Positions 13,401 to 25,700 of a DNA stretch of 64,000 nt are shown piece after piece. This DNA comes from Vanilla planifolia (Eukaryota; Streptophyta; Magnoliopsida; Asparagales; Orchidaceae): contig CM043868.1 of the NCBI GenBank assembly GCA_023846275.1, positions 17,641,755 to 17,705,754 on the forward strand. Reading direction: 5' to 3'. Within the stretch, counting starts at the first letter, position 1. Each line of letters starts with the position of its first letter. Under the pieces are notes generated by a model, which worked only from the letters and a program-made list of their open reading frames with translations, made no database searches and was not told where the DNA came from. The position numbers were made by a program, and so were the translations under genes.

Positions 13401-15617
13401 TTGTGTCATATCGTCAAAGGTCACAGAACACATCTATTAACAGGGAATTAATGCCCATATTCAATCAAGAAAGAAAAGTATTAAGGTTAGTGATTGGATA
13501 CACATGAAAAATAATCCTAAATTAGATATAATATGATAAGTTGTAGTCTTGATATACAGTTTTCCAAAGCAAAAAGATGAAAAGTTCAACAAATTAATAA
13601 GATGACAAAGTTGAAGGTCACGGTTCGATAAAAACAATGGAGTGGCAAATGATTAAATTTGGCAATAATGAAATCTAGAATCCTTTCTCATCTATAGTTG
13701 GAATATCAATAATAAATTAAAAATCTCATACTTTAGGAAAAGTAAGCTTCCAAATTGAAGATTTGGATACAACAAAGGTTAGATGTTTGTTTGATTGAAA
13801 CTGCATAGCCATCCATGATTAAGAATATTTAATTGGTAGAAACATAGTCCATGAATAGCTCAATGACTATAAAATGAAATCAAGAATTAGTCAAACTACT
13901 GATTTAGGCATCCTTTTTTTAAACTATAACAATGTTTACATTCCATCAAACGTGCATTCCTTCAAGGATGAAGATTATTACAATCTTCTTTTTCTCTTCA
14001 ATCATATTCTTGTCTTGGTATAAGAGCATTTGGCATGTTGTTTGCTTGACTAATCTAGGTATATAGCTACCTTTTACACTACCACCTATGGGTTCCAAAT
14101 TCCTTGAACCCCTAGAGCATCTAGTGATTATGCTAAGAAAACATGTAATTTTCAACTTTTCTTGTCTTCCAGTTGAATATAACTACATTGACCAAACAGT
14201 CCCTATGATCCAAATGATGTGTCACATGTTCGTTTGACAAGTTCACTCATGATATCAAATGTTTTGAATTTCTCTACTATAAACAAATTCCAAGACTCTA
14301 TCTCTCTAATGCTTAATATAAACATTTGTTTCCACAATTTTATGTCAATGCAAATTGCCCACTAAAAAATGTATAACACGAATTAAATCTAACAACCAAT
14401 CAAAGAAGACCATAAGGATGCTTTACCCTTCAATTTATTGAGGAAGTTTAGATTTCGTTACAACTTGTAAGTTTAAAGAGGTTTGAAAAAAAAACTTTTA
14501 GAACAAGGAGTTTTATGTTAGTGAAAATGGGGTTTTCCAAAAAAAATTTATTGAGATTTTGATGTTTTTGAATTTGAAAAGAATAAACTTTTGAAAAATT
14601 GGATTAAAAACAAATGCACAAACAAAGCCCCAATATTATTCTAGCATAGAGATGTAACTACTTACTAAAAACTATCAAAGCTATTCATCCTACTCAAAAT
14701 ATCATAAAAATTATAATCACTCTTGAAAAACACAAATTACAAGCATTATTGGACCATAACAACATGATTTCTTGTATTCATTCATGTTTTTGCTTCGTCT
14801 AAAACATTCCTCCACTAATTAACCAAACTTTATGGAACACATAAAAGAACTTGATGAATCAATTTAAATTCAGGTGATACTCCTTTAAGAATAGTTCCTG
14901 TAACAGAAGATAAGATGACAAGAAGATTGATAACTAAAGGAAGGAATTGGAGGGGCATAGGTTGGTTACACTAGTGTTCATAGGTACAATGGAGAAACAG
15001 ATCTCAAGGTTTGGTGAATGACAAACCATGAAACAAATCATAGAATAATAATATCTTTTGGAATACAGAGGCATCTTAAATTATCTACTCATCTCCTCTC
15101 ACAACATTGATTTTTTTTACAATACTCTCTAAATCATGTCACATTCAGCAATCCACTGTAATATAAAAGTACAAGCCTCCGTGTTACTAATATAATGGCC
15201 CTCACACTTAACTTAAAACATAGCTTTGTTTTTGGAATACTTAAGAAAAATAAAGTATCTCTGTGTTTCCTCCTTTTAAAGATTTAAAGCTTACTGTTTG
15301 TCAAAAATTCCTAAACAAGTCATCAACACATAAATGAAACAATCCTAAAAGGCTCAAATGCTCAAGTATAAAACATCATTTGATGTGACTCAAGCCATAA
15401 AGAAATGAATTTAAAAAAAATATGACAAAATTCATTAGTTGGTAAATGAATATTTGCTACATATAGAATTAGAGCAATGGCGCAGATTGACGAATAATAA
15501 ACAAAAAAATAGCGAAAAACTTTGTCTCACCTTCCTCTGCAGCTCATCTTGGGGAGGCGGCCAGGACAAAGATGAGAATAGAAGCCCATTTATCCACTTC
15601 TGGCATGAATCAGACAT
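1448..15617 (-). CDS. GI: GIGANTEA, 5' part (coding exons 1-6, residues 1-229; gene continues past the left edge)
   Basis: GIGANTEA is a large plant-specific nuclear and cytosolic protein of the circadian clock. It stabilises ZEITLUPE/FKF1 F-box proteins and promotes CONSTANS/FT-dependent flowering (family knowledge). The coding exons I reconstructed are 15531-15617, 7297-7368, 7146-7200, 6890-7032, 6530-6801 and 1448-1506. All have GT donors and AG acceptors and they join in frame to 229 codons plus one base. The start MSDSCQKW matches the family N-terminus, followed by FSSLSWPPPQDE. Other hallmarks are AYVEYFAQFTSEQFPEDIAQ, MFVLHHPEHGHA, ILRVLTHYNRPIYK, RKPLRPLTPWITD, APLGIRSDYFRW and CGGVMGKYAA. 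The usual length is about 1,150-1,170 residues, so about four fifths lies left of base 1. No break is seen in these exons. A few normally invariant positions differ (for example ALAFG for ALACG), so a diverged paralogue is possible. The exon calls come from reading, not from transcripts. Confidence 0.93.
1919..2296 (+). repeat. Left LTR of the TRIM, with two 5S-like boxes
   Basis: The 5S-like boxes are at about 2065-2125 and 2172-2234. The first reads GATCCCATGATAACTCC and then a TAAGCATG core; the second ends in ATAATGGGTGACT. The right end is approximate. Confidence 0.65.
2404..2772 (+). repeat. Right LTR of the TRIM, with two 5S-like boxes
   Basis: The boxes are at about 2546-2609 and 2655-2718. 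The second keeps a near-perfect 5S A-box, AGTTAAGCATGC, at 2675-2686. From there to 2718 it matches plant 5S rRNA at about 33 of 43 positions by my count. Confidence 0.68.
4880..5840. repeat. Diverged direct duplication in GI intron 5
   Basis: Segments around 4938-5170 and 5626-5835 share a run of phrases: CCAACTTGAGC, AAACTCTCC, GATCAA, and GTAGCCAATGCAAT versus GGAGCCAATGCAAT, with CAACTCTCATAACA versus CAACTCCCATAACA later. The copies are strongly diverged. They may be the LTRs of another short element, but no primer site or coding sequence supports that. Confidence 0.45.
8200..12299 (-). mobile_element. Old Ty1/Copia LTR-retrotransposon, degraded, inside GI intron 1
   Basis: The best-defined part is the upstream LTR, 11469-12299 (about 831 bp). 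In element orientation it begins TGTTAG and ends CAACA, directly followed by a TGGTAT-type primer-binding region. Below it, on the minus strand, are gag-like sequence with a zinc-knuckle-like segment near 10.65 kb and reverse-transcriptase-like sequence near 10.2 kb (FLYGDLEGKILM). Sequence typical of the RT/RNase H part follows near 9.6-9.8 kb (KYIHKALD, MVCT). A diverged second LTR lies at about 8.2-9.1 kb. The internal region, about 2.4 kb, is much shorter than the 4-5 kb usual for Copia, and the coding part is broken many times. This is an old fossil. Its orientation is the same as GI. The left boundary is approximate. Confidence 0.62.
11469..12299 (-). repeat. Copia LTR (upstream copy)
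   Basis: The repeat is bounded by TGTT and AACA inverted ends. It aligns by eye, with many differences, to about 8.2-9.1 kb (shared context: GGAAACC, GAAAAACCA, ACATGAAAT). Confidence 0.6.
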
Positions 15618-16157
15618 CCCACAGTCCCTGATCGATTTCCAACTTACACCCACTCAATAAATCACAGCTTTACCAGAAAAGCCTCTACCTTGCTGCGGCA
15701 CACCAAAAAAAGACTGGTGCTGCACCTAATAAAAATCAAAAAAAGCAAAACAAGAAAAGCAACGATCAAAATCCAGTTTTTCCACCTTCCTTCCCTCTCT
15801 CTATCTGCCTCGGTTAACAAAGCTAACCAGCTACAATCCTCTATGCAACTTAACTTTCCTCAAGTCATCCTCATCAGCGGCACCTCCAAGCACCAACTAA
15901 TCGCCTAGCAGGGACTCCACTAAAAGCTTTGTAAGCATCCTGCAAAGATCGGAATCAAACACAAAGTATTGCATCAGAACAAAAACTCCGAATTCAATGC
16001 AGCTTTAACTCCCAATTTCAAAAATAAACTCAACCAGCACAAAAATTCCACATGAATCCACTTCCTGTTCCAAACTGCTGGTGCAAAAATACCAGTAACT
16101 ACTTTTAGAAAAAAAAAATTAATACATGAGTGAGAAGAAAGACAAAAGGAACTCACC
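15618..16157 (-). other. GIGANTEA 5' untranslated region with a probable leader intron
   Basis: Reading upstream from the GI start codon, there is a possible acceptor at 15942-15940 (TCTTTGCAG). A consensus-like donor, GTGAGT, lies at 16156. GI genes commonly have introns in the 5' leader. Short open frames here lack conserved protein character. The exon limits are inferred and need transcript support. Confidence 0.4.
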
Positions 16158-16399
16158 AAAACCACAAAACACGCAGAAAAGTTAAGGGAAGAACTGGGAG
16201 ATAACAGGACTACCTCGGCCAAGATAGGCTCAGGAAAGCTTCTCCTGATCTGTTAGCGTGGGAACGATGGACTGCAGTTAATTTTTTCTTTTGGAGAAGA
16301 AATGGCGGTGCGGGGATTTTTATTTGTGTGAGAGCTGCAGAGATACTTTGGCGATATGGGATGCACTTCTACTTCCGATTGCGAGGCTGTGCTTCGTCC

Positions 16400-16560
16400 T
16401 CCCGATTTGTCCCTTGCATACGTGGCGAGGATATTTTTGCGGATCCATGTTATCATCGTATACATATAAAATCGCATGATGCTTATATTTTCCCATAGGA
16501 ATAGTGTCACGTGGGACCAGGCAGTATATTCTTACGTGACCAAACTACCCTTCATCGTGG
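16400..16560 (-). promoter_or_regulatory. Putative GIGANTEA promoter with G-box/ABRE and evening-element-like sites
   Basis: A compact, comparatively GC-rich stretch upstream of the GI leader holds ACGTGGC (16420-16426), a palindromic G-box CACGTG (16508-16513) and TACGTGAC (16533-16540). It also holds GATATTTT (16430-16437), the reverse complement of the evening-element core AAAATATC. Evening elements and ACGT boxes are known controls of clock-regulated GI expression. A TATA-like run, TTTATATG, on the minus strand lies near 16462-16469. Function is inferred. Confidence 0.45.
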
Positions 16561-17599
16561 AGAAGAGCGGATTTTTTGTTTGTTGTCGTCGTGGAGCGAT
16601 CGGAACCATTAGAAGTGCTTGCCATTCGAAGCGGGCATTCATTTACTGGTCGGCGGTCGAGAAGGATTACTTATTCTTCTAGTTATAAAAAATACATATA
16701 ATTTCATCTTTATTTACAACACTTCGTAATGCTTGTTAGCTTTGTAAACTGGTAGAACAAGTTTCTATTTTGAGTAAGTTCAGCTTCATTTTTTTATCTT
16801 TTTTTTCAATTATTTTAATTTTATAAAAAAAGAAAATATGTCATTCGAGGCATAATGAAAAGAATTAATTATTAAATTCAACAATTTATTTTAATTATCT
16901 TATAGTCCACATACGGTGAACATTATTTGGTTAAATTAAAAAATCAACTAAGCAAACAGAAAATCGATTCGATTTTAAAAAATTAAATTTTATTTTCAAT
17001 AAAAGACTTGATATTTATTGCTTTTTGATTTTTAAATAGATTTTTAAATAAATTTTATTTTTAATTTTTAGAAAATTGAATAAAAAATATGAAAGCATTA
17101 CCACAAGTAGCTATCATTTCTTTTGTATGCAACCTCCATGTGTCGTTGTTCATTATGATAATTTTTGCATTTTAAAGAGAATTAGATGAAGACAAACAAA
17201 GGTTTTACTCATTAGATTATTTAACAAGTCTTAAATAATCTAATGGGACTTCATTTTTTAGTGGGCATGTGAAGGGATTGGATGGTATCATCCCCATTTA
17301 TCCAACCTAAAAAAATATTTTTCAACAAAGATTTTAGATAATAAAATAAAAAAGTATGGAAATATTAATAAAGAGAAAAAAAAATAAGGTTTTTGATATC
17401 TTTAAAAAAATATTATTTTGAGGGAATTTTGCTTATGTTATATCAAATTTTGAGTATTTTACAAAAAGCTCATGGAAAACATTTAACATCTTAAGGTAAA
17501 GAAATACAAAATTTTGAATTATTAATTATCTTATTGTGTTGTTGAATGCAAATATTTTTATACTTGTTATGATGATATCAAATCCTTTTAATATTTAAT
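16561..17599. other. Intergenic, AT-rich upstream of GI
   Basis: The first 120 bp are moderately GC-rich and may belong to the GI promoter. The remainder is AT-rich DNA with short A and T runs, and I see no gene in it. Confidence 0.5.
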
Positions 17600-19288
17600 T
17601 TGTAGTGTTTGGATCTCAAAATAGAGAAAAAAATATTTTTAAAAATTAAATAATAATTTTTTGTAGAGTTAAAAAGTCTAAAAAATTTCTTAAAATATTA
17701 AATAGACTTAATAAAAATAATATAATTTGATCTAAACATAGAGTATATAAAATTATTATGACATAAAAAGAAGGTAGGGTATTAAAAAAGAGAAATAAGA
17801 AGATAATTAATATAAGAGTCTATGGATTTAAAAAATTATTAAAAATACTAAATAACATCAATAAAATACAAAAATTGGCCAACTTGCAAGTGAATTTTTT
17901 AGATGATTTTAATAAAATAATTTAAGAAATATTAAAGCTTGCAAAGTTTGAAGTCCCAAAACCTAACTTGCATAATGAGTGGATCTCAATCGGCAGAAAA
18001 TGGCAAGAATTGAAAGTGATGCGTTTGGCAGAGGGAGAGAGAAAGTTGGGAAATTGAATGAAAGCTTCCATTTGTGGAATTTGAAGAACCAAGAGAGAGG
18101 AAGACGCTTGGGGAGGCGAGGAGTTGCCAAACGATTATAAAATATTTTGGTCAAAAAGCCTTGCAGAAGATTTAGAAATTTGGAAAAGATTTTTTTAGAG
18201 CAGTTGTTGGCAAAGGAATGAGAGAGAAATAAAGATAAAAAAAAGATATTAAACTAAATAATTGGAGAAAACTCTTTTTTTTACCCAAAAAAGGAAAGAA
18301 TAATTCAAGATCTAGGAATGATGATTTTATGAACAAATTTAATCGATGATGTGACAAATGCATCAAGAAATTGAGGTAAGTATTATTATATATTTTATGT
18401 TTCTTTAATATTTGTGAATAAATATAATTTAGAGACTTGGGAATTAAAAAATTAAAAATCTAATTAGAAAATGATGCCATATTTGCTTCATATGCTCCAT
18501 ATGCTTATTAACTACTAATAAGCTTCACACGTGTTAAAAAGAATTTTGTTAAAAAGGATTCATGTTAATCAAAGGGATTTCATGAGTAATGTTTGTTTAG
18601 ATTTAAATCATATTTATTATATGTATGTTGATCTTGATTAAGAGTATTAAGTTTTGTTTTACATGCTCATTATTAGGAATTTAATCTATGAACATACTTA
18701 GCATCTTAAAAGAATTAATTATATCACTTAACATGAATATTAGAATGAACAAAACAAACAAAACAAAAAGAGGATTTAATATAAGATTCTTTAAAAGAAT
18801 TTTATTTTATATAATAGAGTGAATATATTGTATTTCATAAAGTTGAAAGGGGGCCTTCAATAATGTATCATAAACTTTACTTTTTAACACATAAATAAGA
18901 AATTTAAATTCTAATGAAAACTAAATTATCGTGTTTCTTAGATTAAAAGGGACTCATGTGAATACATCTTATTATTTACCAATCTATCATAAAATGTTAC
19001 TTAAGTAAGATAAAAACTTCAATGTTGCATCTTATAAAATAATGAGTCAAATCAAAATAATAAAAGAAATTTGCAAATTTTAAGATCAAAGGACCATTAA
19101 AAATTTAAAAAAATGATAAATAAATTAATGAAAATAACAAACATGTAATGGGATATTATGTATTGTATTCTATTAGAACGTATAATAAAAATATTTCATT
19201 ATTATGCTTATTTACATGATTAGTTTTATTATATTGTATATGCTATAATGTGTTACTTAACCCAGCATTAGACATAACCTAAAGATGT

Positions 19289-19339
<51 letters not shown>

Positions 19340-19717
19340 ATATAGTTTTGCCTATTAAACTAATGTCAATTGTCTTAGCATTTTCTTAGTACTAACAATT
19401 ATAAGTAAAATATGATGCACTTCGTGAGACTATATTCGAGTAGTACGAAAGTATGTTTATTAGCTCACATAGTTTGTTTTTTTATTTTTATTTAAAAATT
19501 ATATATTAATAATATTTTAATATTATGTTATATTATTGAGTCATTAAGGACCTAGGTCACATTGTAGTACTTTTATTTTATTTATGTTACGATGAGTATT
19601 ATATGATCTTGATTTTAAAAATGAAATATAGTATTTTTGTGATTTTATTTTGAATTCCAAATTGGATTATGTGATTAGGGTTTTAAAAAAATTGCTTGAA
19701 AAAATTGGTGACTCCAA
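17600..19717 (+). mobile_element. LTR-like repeat copy A (possible Ty3/Gypsy LTR fossil)
   Basis: Two blocks (about 17600-17940 and 18950-19717) align by eye with 35425-35770 and 36050-36756 in the same order and orientation. Its right end runs into TTGGTGACTCCAAGG, which resembles the TTGGCGACTCCA primer-binding stretch of Tat/Ogre-type Gypsy elements (family knowledge). It is diverged, so old and inert. It could be a solo LTR or the left end of a large decayed element. No coding region is recognised beside it on the plus strand. Confidence 0.42.
19293..19336. repeat. (AT)22 microsatellite
   Basis: A pure AT dinucleotide run, inside LTR-like repeat copy A and absent from copy B. Confidence 0.95.
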
Positions 19718-21897
19718 GGTGGGCACCACAATATCACAACAAACTTTGACCATGCTTGAAAATAATATGTGCCAATACAAATATGTTAGTTTTGATAAGC
19801 TTATTAGAGATTGTGGTAAATGAAAAGTGATAAAGGAATAAATAATGCATATAATCTAACCAATGGTGTTATGAAAAACATATACTATTAAACAAAACTA
19901 CTTTGTTATGGCACATTGAAAGTTGATTTTGAATTAATATCCCTTCTTTGAAATATGTTTTAATAAAGAGCTATTTAAATTATTTTTATATGTACAACTA
20001 AAGAGTAATATCTTTAATTTATAATTATACTATATTCATTAATAATTGGTGAAATTTTTTATGAATGATTATTCATTTAATTGTTTACTCTTTAAGGTTC
20101 AATAATTCATCATAATCTCATGTTGTTTTTTAATGTCTTTAAACCAACTCAAATGAAGATTGATATTTTTTATAAAGAGCTTTTTATGAAACCATACCAA
20201 TGCCAACTTAAACACTATTATTATATAAAAATACACTTAAAAGTATCTTACTTTTACAATCTACTATAAAATAAAGTATACATAATCTTAGAAAATATTC
20301 TAAAGTTCTTATCATCATTTCAAATTGTTCATTAGTTTGATTATGAAATATTGCGTTTAAATTTCACTGAATGCCAAGGGTTTTTTGTCTCTCTTATAAA
20401 AATGATATGATGAATTTCTATAAACAACAATAACTTTTGATACTCTGTGGTTTTATAATCTATTGTACATAAATTTAGGCTAACAACAGAATCTATTACT
20501 ATAAACTTATGCTTCTATTACGGAATTGACAAATGTTGTAATAACCCACTAGGTATTATTTTCCACTCTTCAATTATTGCAAAAATGCATTTCTAAACCC
20601 AAATCTATAACATCTCTTTTAAACTCAAGCCACCAGTACCTCTATTTGGTCTATTGATACATTTTGTTCTCCTTGATAGATAAGTGATCAATAGAATATT
20701 TTTGCTCACTTCTTTCCAATAAAACTTTATCAATTTCAAAGGATACCAATCTTTCATTAGGCTTTAATAATTTCAAACCTTCCAAATGAGTCAAATATTA
20801 AGTTTATACAATTACGTATGTTTCATCTTAAAATTTCATATTTTTTAGCTTCACATCAACAGATCCCTCTTCTTCACTTCAAATCTCTTTTAATTTCTTT
20901 TACTAACCAAGATCACTTAACAAATAGATTTAGCTGACAACTAAGACTCATCCCAATTTCACATTTCAAGTACAACTCAATATAAAAAGGAGTATTTTCT
21001 TAGCATAAGACGAGCTTTAATGCTTCTCTGCATGATCATATGGCTTCGATACATCAAACAAGCTAACAAGCTTAAGCATTTAATGCATCATAATCTCTTT
21101 AATATTGGATAATAACTAGAGTGTGCTCCCAAAAACATCAATTTATGTCAATTACATAAAAAACATGACCTAATCTTTTTATAAATTCAAAATTTATTTT
21201 CTCATCATTTGAGATTTGCATTTCATCTTAATCATATAAGAGTGTCATCTCTATCAACACCTAGCCATTTTATACAAAATACTAATAACTATATCTACAA
21301 ATAAATATATAATCCCAAGAATGTACTTAATATATCTATATAAAATACTAATGATTATCCCATGTGATTATAACACTAATACTTGATAAACATATGATCA
21401 TAGATCTTAGCATAGCCACCCTACACAAAATATAAATGATAATCCAATGAATTAAAAATAATTTCTCAAGAAAAATCAATTATATATTATTATATTATTC
21501 CATAATAATAAGCTTGTTTCATTTGTTATATCATAAAATTGAGATAAAATGTTATTCATTCTTTAATATAGAAATAAATTTTATTTTATGTATTTGATTT
21601 TATGTAAGCATATTAATTATTATATTGATCATGTGAATAAAATATCTCACCCAAATATGAAATGACATACCAATAAAATATACACATAGGATAACCATGC
21701 TATATATTAGAGTAAATAATGAATGACATATAAAAATGTATTTTTTTTATAAAAATATATCACGTATTAAGTTAATATTATATTTATATTATAATTATAA
21801 GATTTACTTACCTGAATTCAAGATAAAACTATCTTTTCTAAATTCTTTTTCTTCTTGATTTCAATATATTACATACATATTTATCACTAAATAATCT

Positions 21898-21903
<6 letters not shown>
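19718..21903. other. AT-rich intergenic; possible Gypsy integrase remnant on the minus strand
   Basis: No host gene is visible. On the minus strand at about 20.3-21.1 kb, fragments loosely resemble the integrase part of Gypsy polyproteins, far too decayed for a firm family call. I treat that only as a possible fossil. Confidence 0.28.

Positions 21904-21993
<90 letters not shown>
21904..21993. repeat. (TA)45 microsatellite
   Basis: A 90-bp pure TA dinucleotide run. Confidence 0.95.
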
Positions 21994-21995
<2 letters not shown>

Positions 21996-22525
21996 CATTA
22001 TTTAAATGATTATTATATATTTAAATTAACATCTTTATTTTTCTCTATTACTACAATATCAATGTATTATACTTTATACCTGATGCATTTTACTTTTTGC
22101 ATATTCCTTAATAATATATTGGATTTTACATATATCGCATTATACATTTCACATACCACTACCCTACAAAAATCCAAACAATTTTTTATTTTACCTTATT
22201 CTTTTATGGCAAATTCTATTTCCTTCCTATTTTCTTTCCCACATTATTAGTATATGTATGCTATGTTAATATGGACCATATGAGAGTAGAATAATAAATA
22301 GTTCATCATGTGTAAACTTGCAATAGTAAACTCATTCAAAAATTTCAAAGAAAATATATATAAGCCAATGTGGTTATAATATATTAAACAATTAAACAAA
22401 TACACTTTGATCACGCATAATGCCTACTTTTAATTATCAAACTTGTGATAACATAATTTATTCAATTATAAAATATGCTTATAATCATATATTTAATAGT
22501 GAATATAAGATATGTAGATCCAAAA

Positions 22526-22770
22526 TTAAGAAAGACTTCAAATCTTGTTTCATATAGAAGGGTAAGGTTTACCCTTCCTCTTGAGTGGATATGATTGTGA
22601 AGAGCGAGATCTATAAGAGAAAGGAAAATCTTGGGAGAGGAAGGGTAAGAAGAATTGTTGGAGGTGAGATTTGTGAGCAAAGGAAAGCTTGAAGAGTAGT
22701 GCTATCAATGCTCCTTGAGCTCAGAAAAGGAAGAACTTAAGAAAGACTTCAAATCTTGTTTCATATAGAA
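22526..22770. repeat. 34-bp perfect direct repeat spaced 211 bp apart
   Basis: The same 34 bases (TTAAGAAAGACTTCAAATCT, continuing to CATATAGAA) occur at 22526-22559 and 22737-22770. The spacer is purine-rich and holds GAAGGGTAAG-like words. No coding frame is credible. A local duplication or element ends are possible. Confidence 0.8.
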
Positions 22771-25700
22771 AGGATTGTTAAATATATGCTTTTATTTAAG
22801 TTTTTTCTTATAATATTATTATGTTGTATTTTAAGATGCTTATGCTTTGATTTCCATTTGGTTGAGATTTGGGTCTAGATTTCTATGTTGTAGTTTTTTG
22901 TCATGTCTTTAATATTTTATGATCAAGTTGAACATTTTTTAAGATCAACCTGAACAATTGTACAATAAGAGTAATAGTCAGTGCGATATGTAAGGGATTT
23001 TTGGATTGACCCTTTCCTACAAAGATCAAATGATAATATTTCAAATGCATTATATGATCAAACTTTGTTTGAGAGTAGCATTATAACCCAGTTCTAAGAA
23101 AGTCATATAATATTGTTAATATCATTACAATATATAATTAACTTATAATTAGAGGATAGGGACAATCCAATCATGTGATGCCTCTGAGGAATACACCATA
23201 TGATAAGTCTATATATTGGATCAAATTTAGATGGAAAGTGATGAAATATTAATAGAACTATTACATAGTATCTTATGGATATAAAACTATATAATGAGGC
23301 CATCAAATTGTATTATTAACTTGAAGACATGAGATTAATTTGTTAGAATTGGAAATAGTACATAAGGAATATGCACGTCGTATTGTATGATAGGGAGAAC
23401 AGACAATATGATATGCAGGAAATGAACAATATTTGGGGTTAAACTTCAAAAGAATTTTAAGGCTGTGTAGCTTTATTTATGAATACTTACTGTTTGAAAA
23501 ACATGTGATTTTGAGAGATTTAAAGAAATGAAAAATTTACGTTAAAAAGTGAATAAATTTTAATGAATTGTGGTTAATATTTTATAGGAAATGAAAGAAA
23601 AAAAAAGATAACAGATGAGACATCTTAAGGCTAATAGGTAAACAAACTAAATAATTATGATATAAGTAAATTATTAATTTATCTTAACATATTATGATGA
23701 AATATTGTTTGATGTGATGTGTGTAATTTGCATGGCATGGATGCATCTACATGTATTCTGATCTATGAGACAATACATTATTAGATATATACATATATGA
23801 TACATACTTACATACATATATATGTAATATGTATATGTTATGACTATCAAAACATAAGAAAATAAAAAAAATATGAAATAAAAGAAAAGAAAAAGAAAGA
23901 TTACATGGATGAGTTTATTGATTTTTACAATTAAGAGACAAATGAAATGAGAATATATTGAGATTTTTTTTATAACCTTATCTTTTGGTTACTCAATATG
24001 ATGAGATCACTCTCTATTATCATAAACAGCTATATTGAGGACCATATTAGATGGAGACACAATGATGTGGAGATGATACAAAATGTAATGGAATTTTTTT
24101 CTTATACAAGGGCAGAGTGGATTGACATTAATCAAAGACAAGTCAAAGTGTGTTAATTTGGGTTGATGCGGGTCAACAAGTTTTAGCTTTGTCAAACTAA
24201 AGTGGACTGACGTAGGTTGAACAAAATATATAATGTCAGAAAGAGACTACACGGATGAAGTGGGTCTACAAAGGTTAGATGAGATAAACCATGTCAAAGC
24301 AAGTTTGAGCTAATTTTGTTTAGGCGTGGATAAGTCAGGATGTGTTTAAGTGTTTCTTAAGTAACATAGGTAGGTGCAGGCATATGTTAATAGGATGAAG
24401 AATATATTTGAGTTATTGGTGAGGAGCAAAAGCTCTTCAAAGAAGGAGAATGTGGCTTTTGACATTAAGAACCCTCAAGAAGAAGCAAAAGAAGAAATTA
24501 AGAATAACAGAGAGAGCGAAAAGTGGCTCAAAAGAAGGAAAAAAAGTAGGATACTTTTAGGAAGCCTAGAGAAGAATAACAAAGAAGTTCAATGAAAAAA
24601 AAATGTTGGAAAAGACAATTTGGATGACCTAAAGGAAGTGAGAAGGCTAACAAATATGCTAGGCTTTTCTTCTTTTCCTTTATCCTTGTGCAATTTGGTA
24701 GATGCTCAGTAATGCATTTGATAGATATTGTGGGTCTTCTCTTTTTTCTTTTTAATTAAAATTTACTCTTTCATAAGATAATGAGATTTTGATTATATTT
24801 GTAAATGATAGATGCAATTTCTTAAGATATATCATTTATACATAACAATAGTATATTAGTAGAATTTTGGAGAAGCAAAAGATCATATGATTAATCAATA
24901 ACCAAGTTTTTTTAAAATTTGTGATGAAATGTTTTTTAAGGAAAGAAGATTATTACAACCCATAGTTTCACAATGATTAAGAGGTGATAAACTCTAGAAT
25001 TAATGAAAATATGATTATGCATATTTTAATATTGAAAGATTAATTTCTTCAAATATGATATTTATATTAAAAATATTAAAATAGTGATGAAACCATAGGA
25101 AGTATACTAAAAAGAACTCTTTAAACAACTCAATGACATTAAGTATATAATTTTTTAAGACTTAAAGGATTAATCATTGATGTTAAAAATTTGAGATATA
25201 TTTGTAATTTCAAGATTAAGCTTTTTCTCTCAAGCAATTAAAACAACTAAATGTGACAAAAGCGTAAAAATTGATAAAAAAATGAAAATATTATTAAGAA
25301 CATATATATGTGATATATTAAAACTCATAATAAAATAAAAATATTATGAATTAAATAAAAATAAATATTACCTACAAAATCAACTTAATTATCATTATAA
25401 TGTAATACATTTTAATCAATAAATTTAGGATGGATGACATAACTAAAATTAAGAGATAATATGTACAAAACTCAATCCAAAATTTCTAAATTTTGCAAGT
25501 CATGGATTAGATTTAGGTTGAAACTTGATCCATCTTTTGACATGTTCTAAAGATCAAATAGCACAAATCCAGGTGAAAGACAACTTGATTTGAGCTAGAC
25601 TTATTAGTAAGCCTAATATGAAGGATTGAATCTAAATTGAAAGATATTGCATAGATTTATATAAATAAAATATTAAAATTTTTATAGGCTTGAGTTGCAT

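Larger units (their letters stand above)
7369..15530 (-). other. GIGANTEA intron 1, about 8.2 kb
   Basis: The donor is at 15530-15529 (AAG then GTGAGA) and the acceptor at 7370-7369 (TTTATTTAG then GCACAA). About half is occupied by the Copia fossil at roughly 8.2-12.3 kb. The rest (7.4-8.2 and 12.3-15.5 kb) is AT-rich. A Copia-type primer-binding-like string, TGGTATAAGAGC, sits at 14016-14027, but I could not confirm an LTR beside it. Confidence 0.85.

Noticed and set aside
14016-14027. TGGTATAAGAGC as evidence of a second Copia element in GI intron 1
   Set aside because: A 12-bp string with one difference from the usual primer site, without a recognisable LTR end beside it.
15974-16222. 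82-codon minus-strand frame MAEVVLLSPSSS upstream of GI
   Set aside because: It lies in the inferred leader region, runs through a probable splice donor at 16156 and has no conserved protein character.
24374-24595. 73-codon Lys/Glu-rich plus-strand frame
   Set aside because: The composition reflects A- and G-rich sequence; no family resemblance or gene context.
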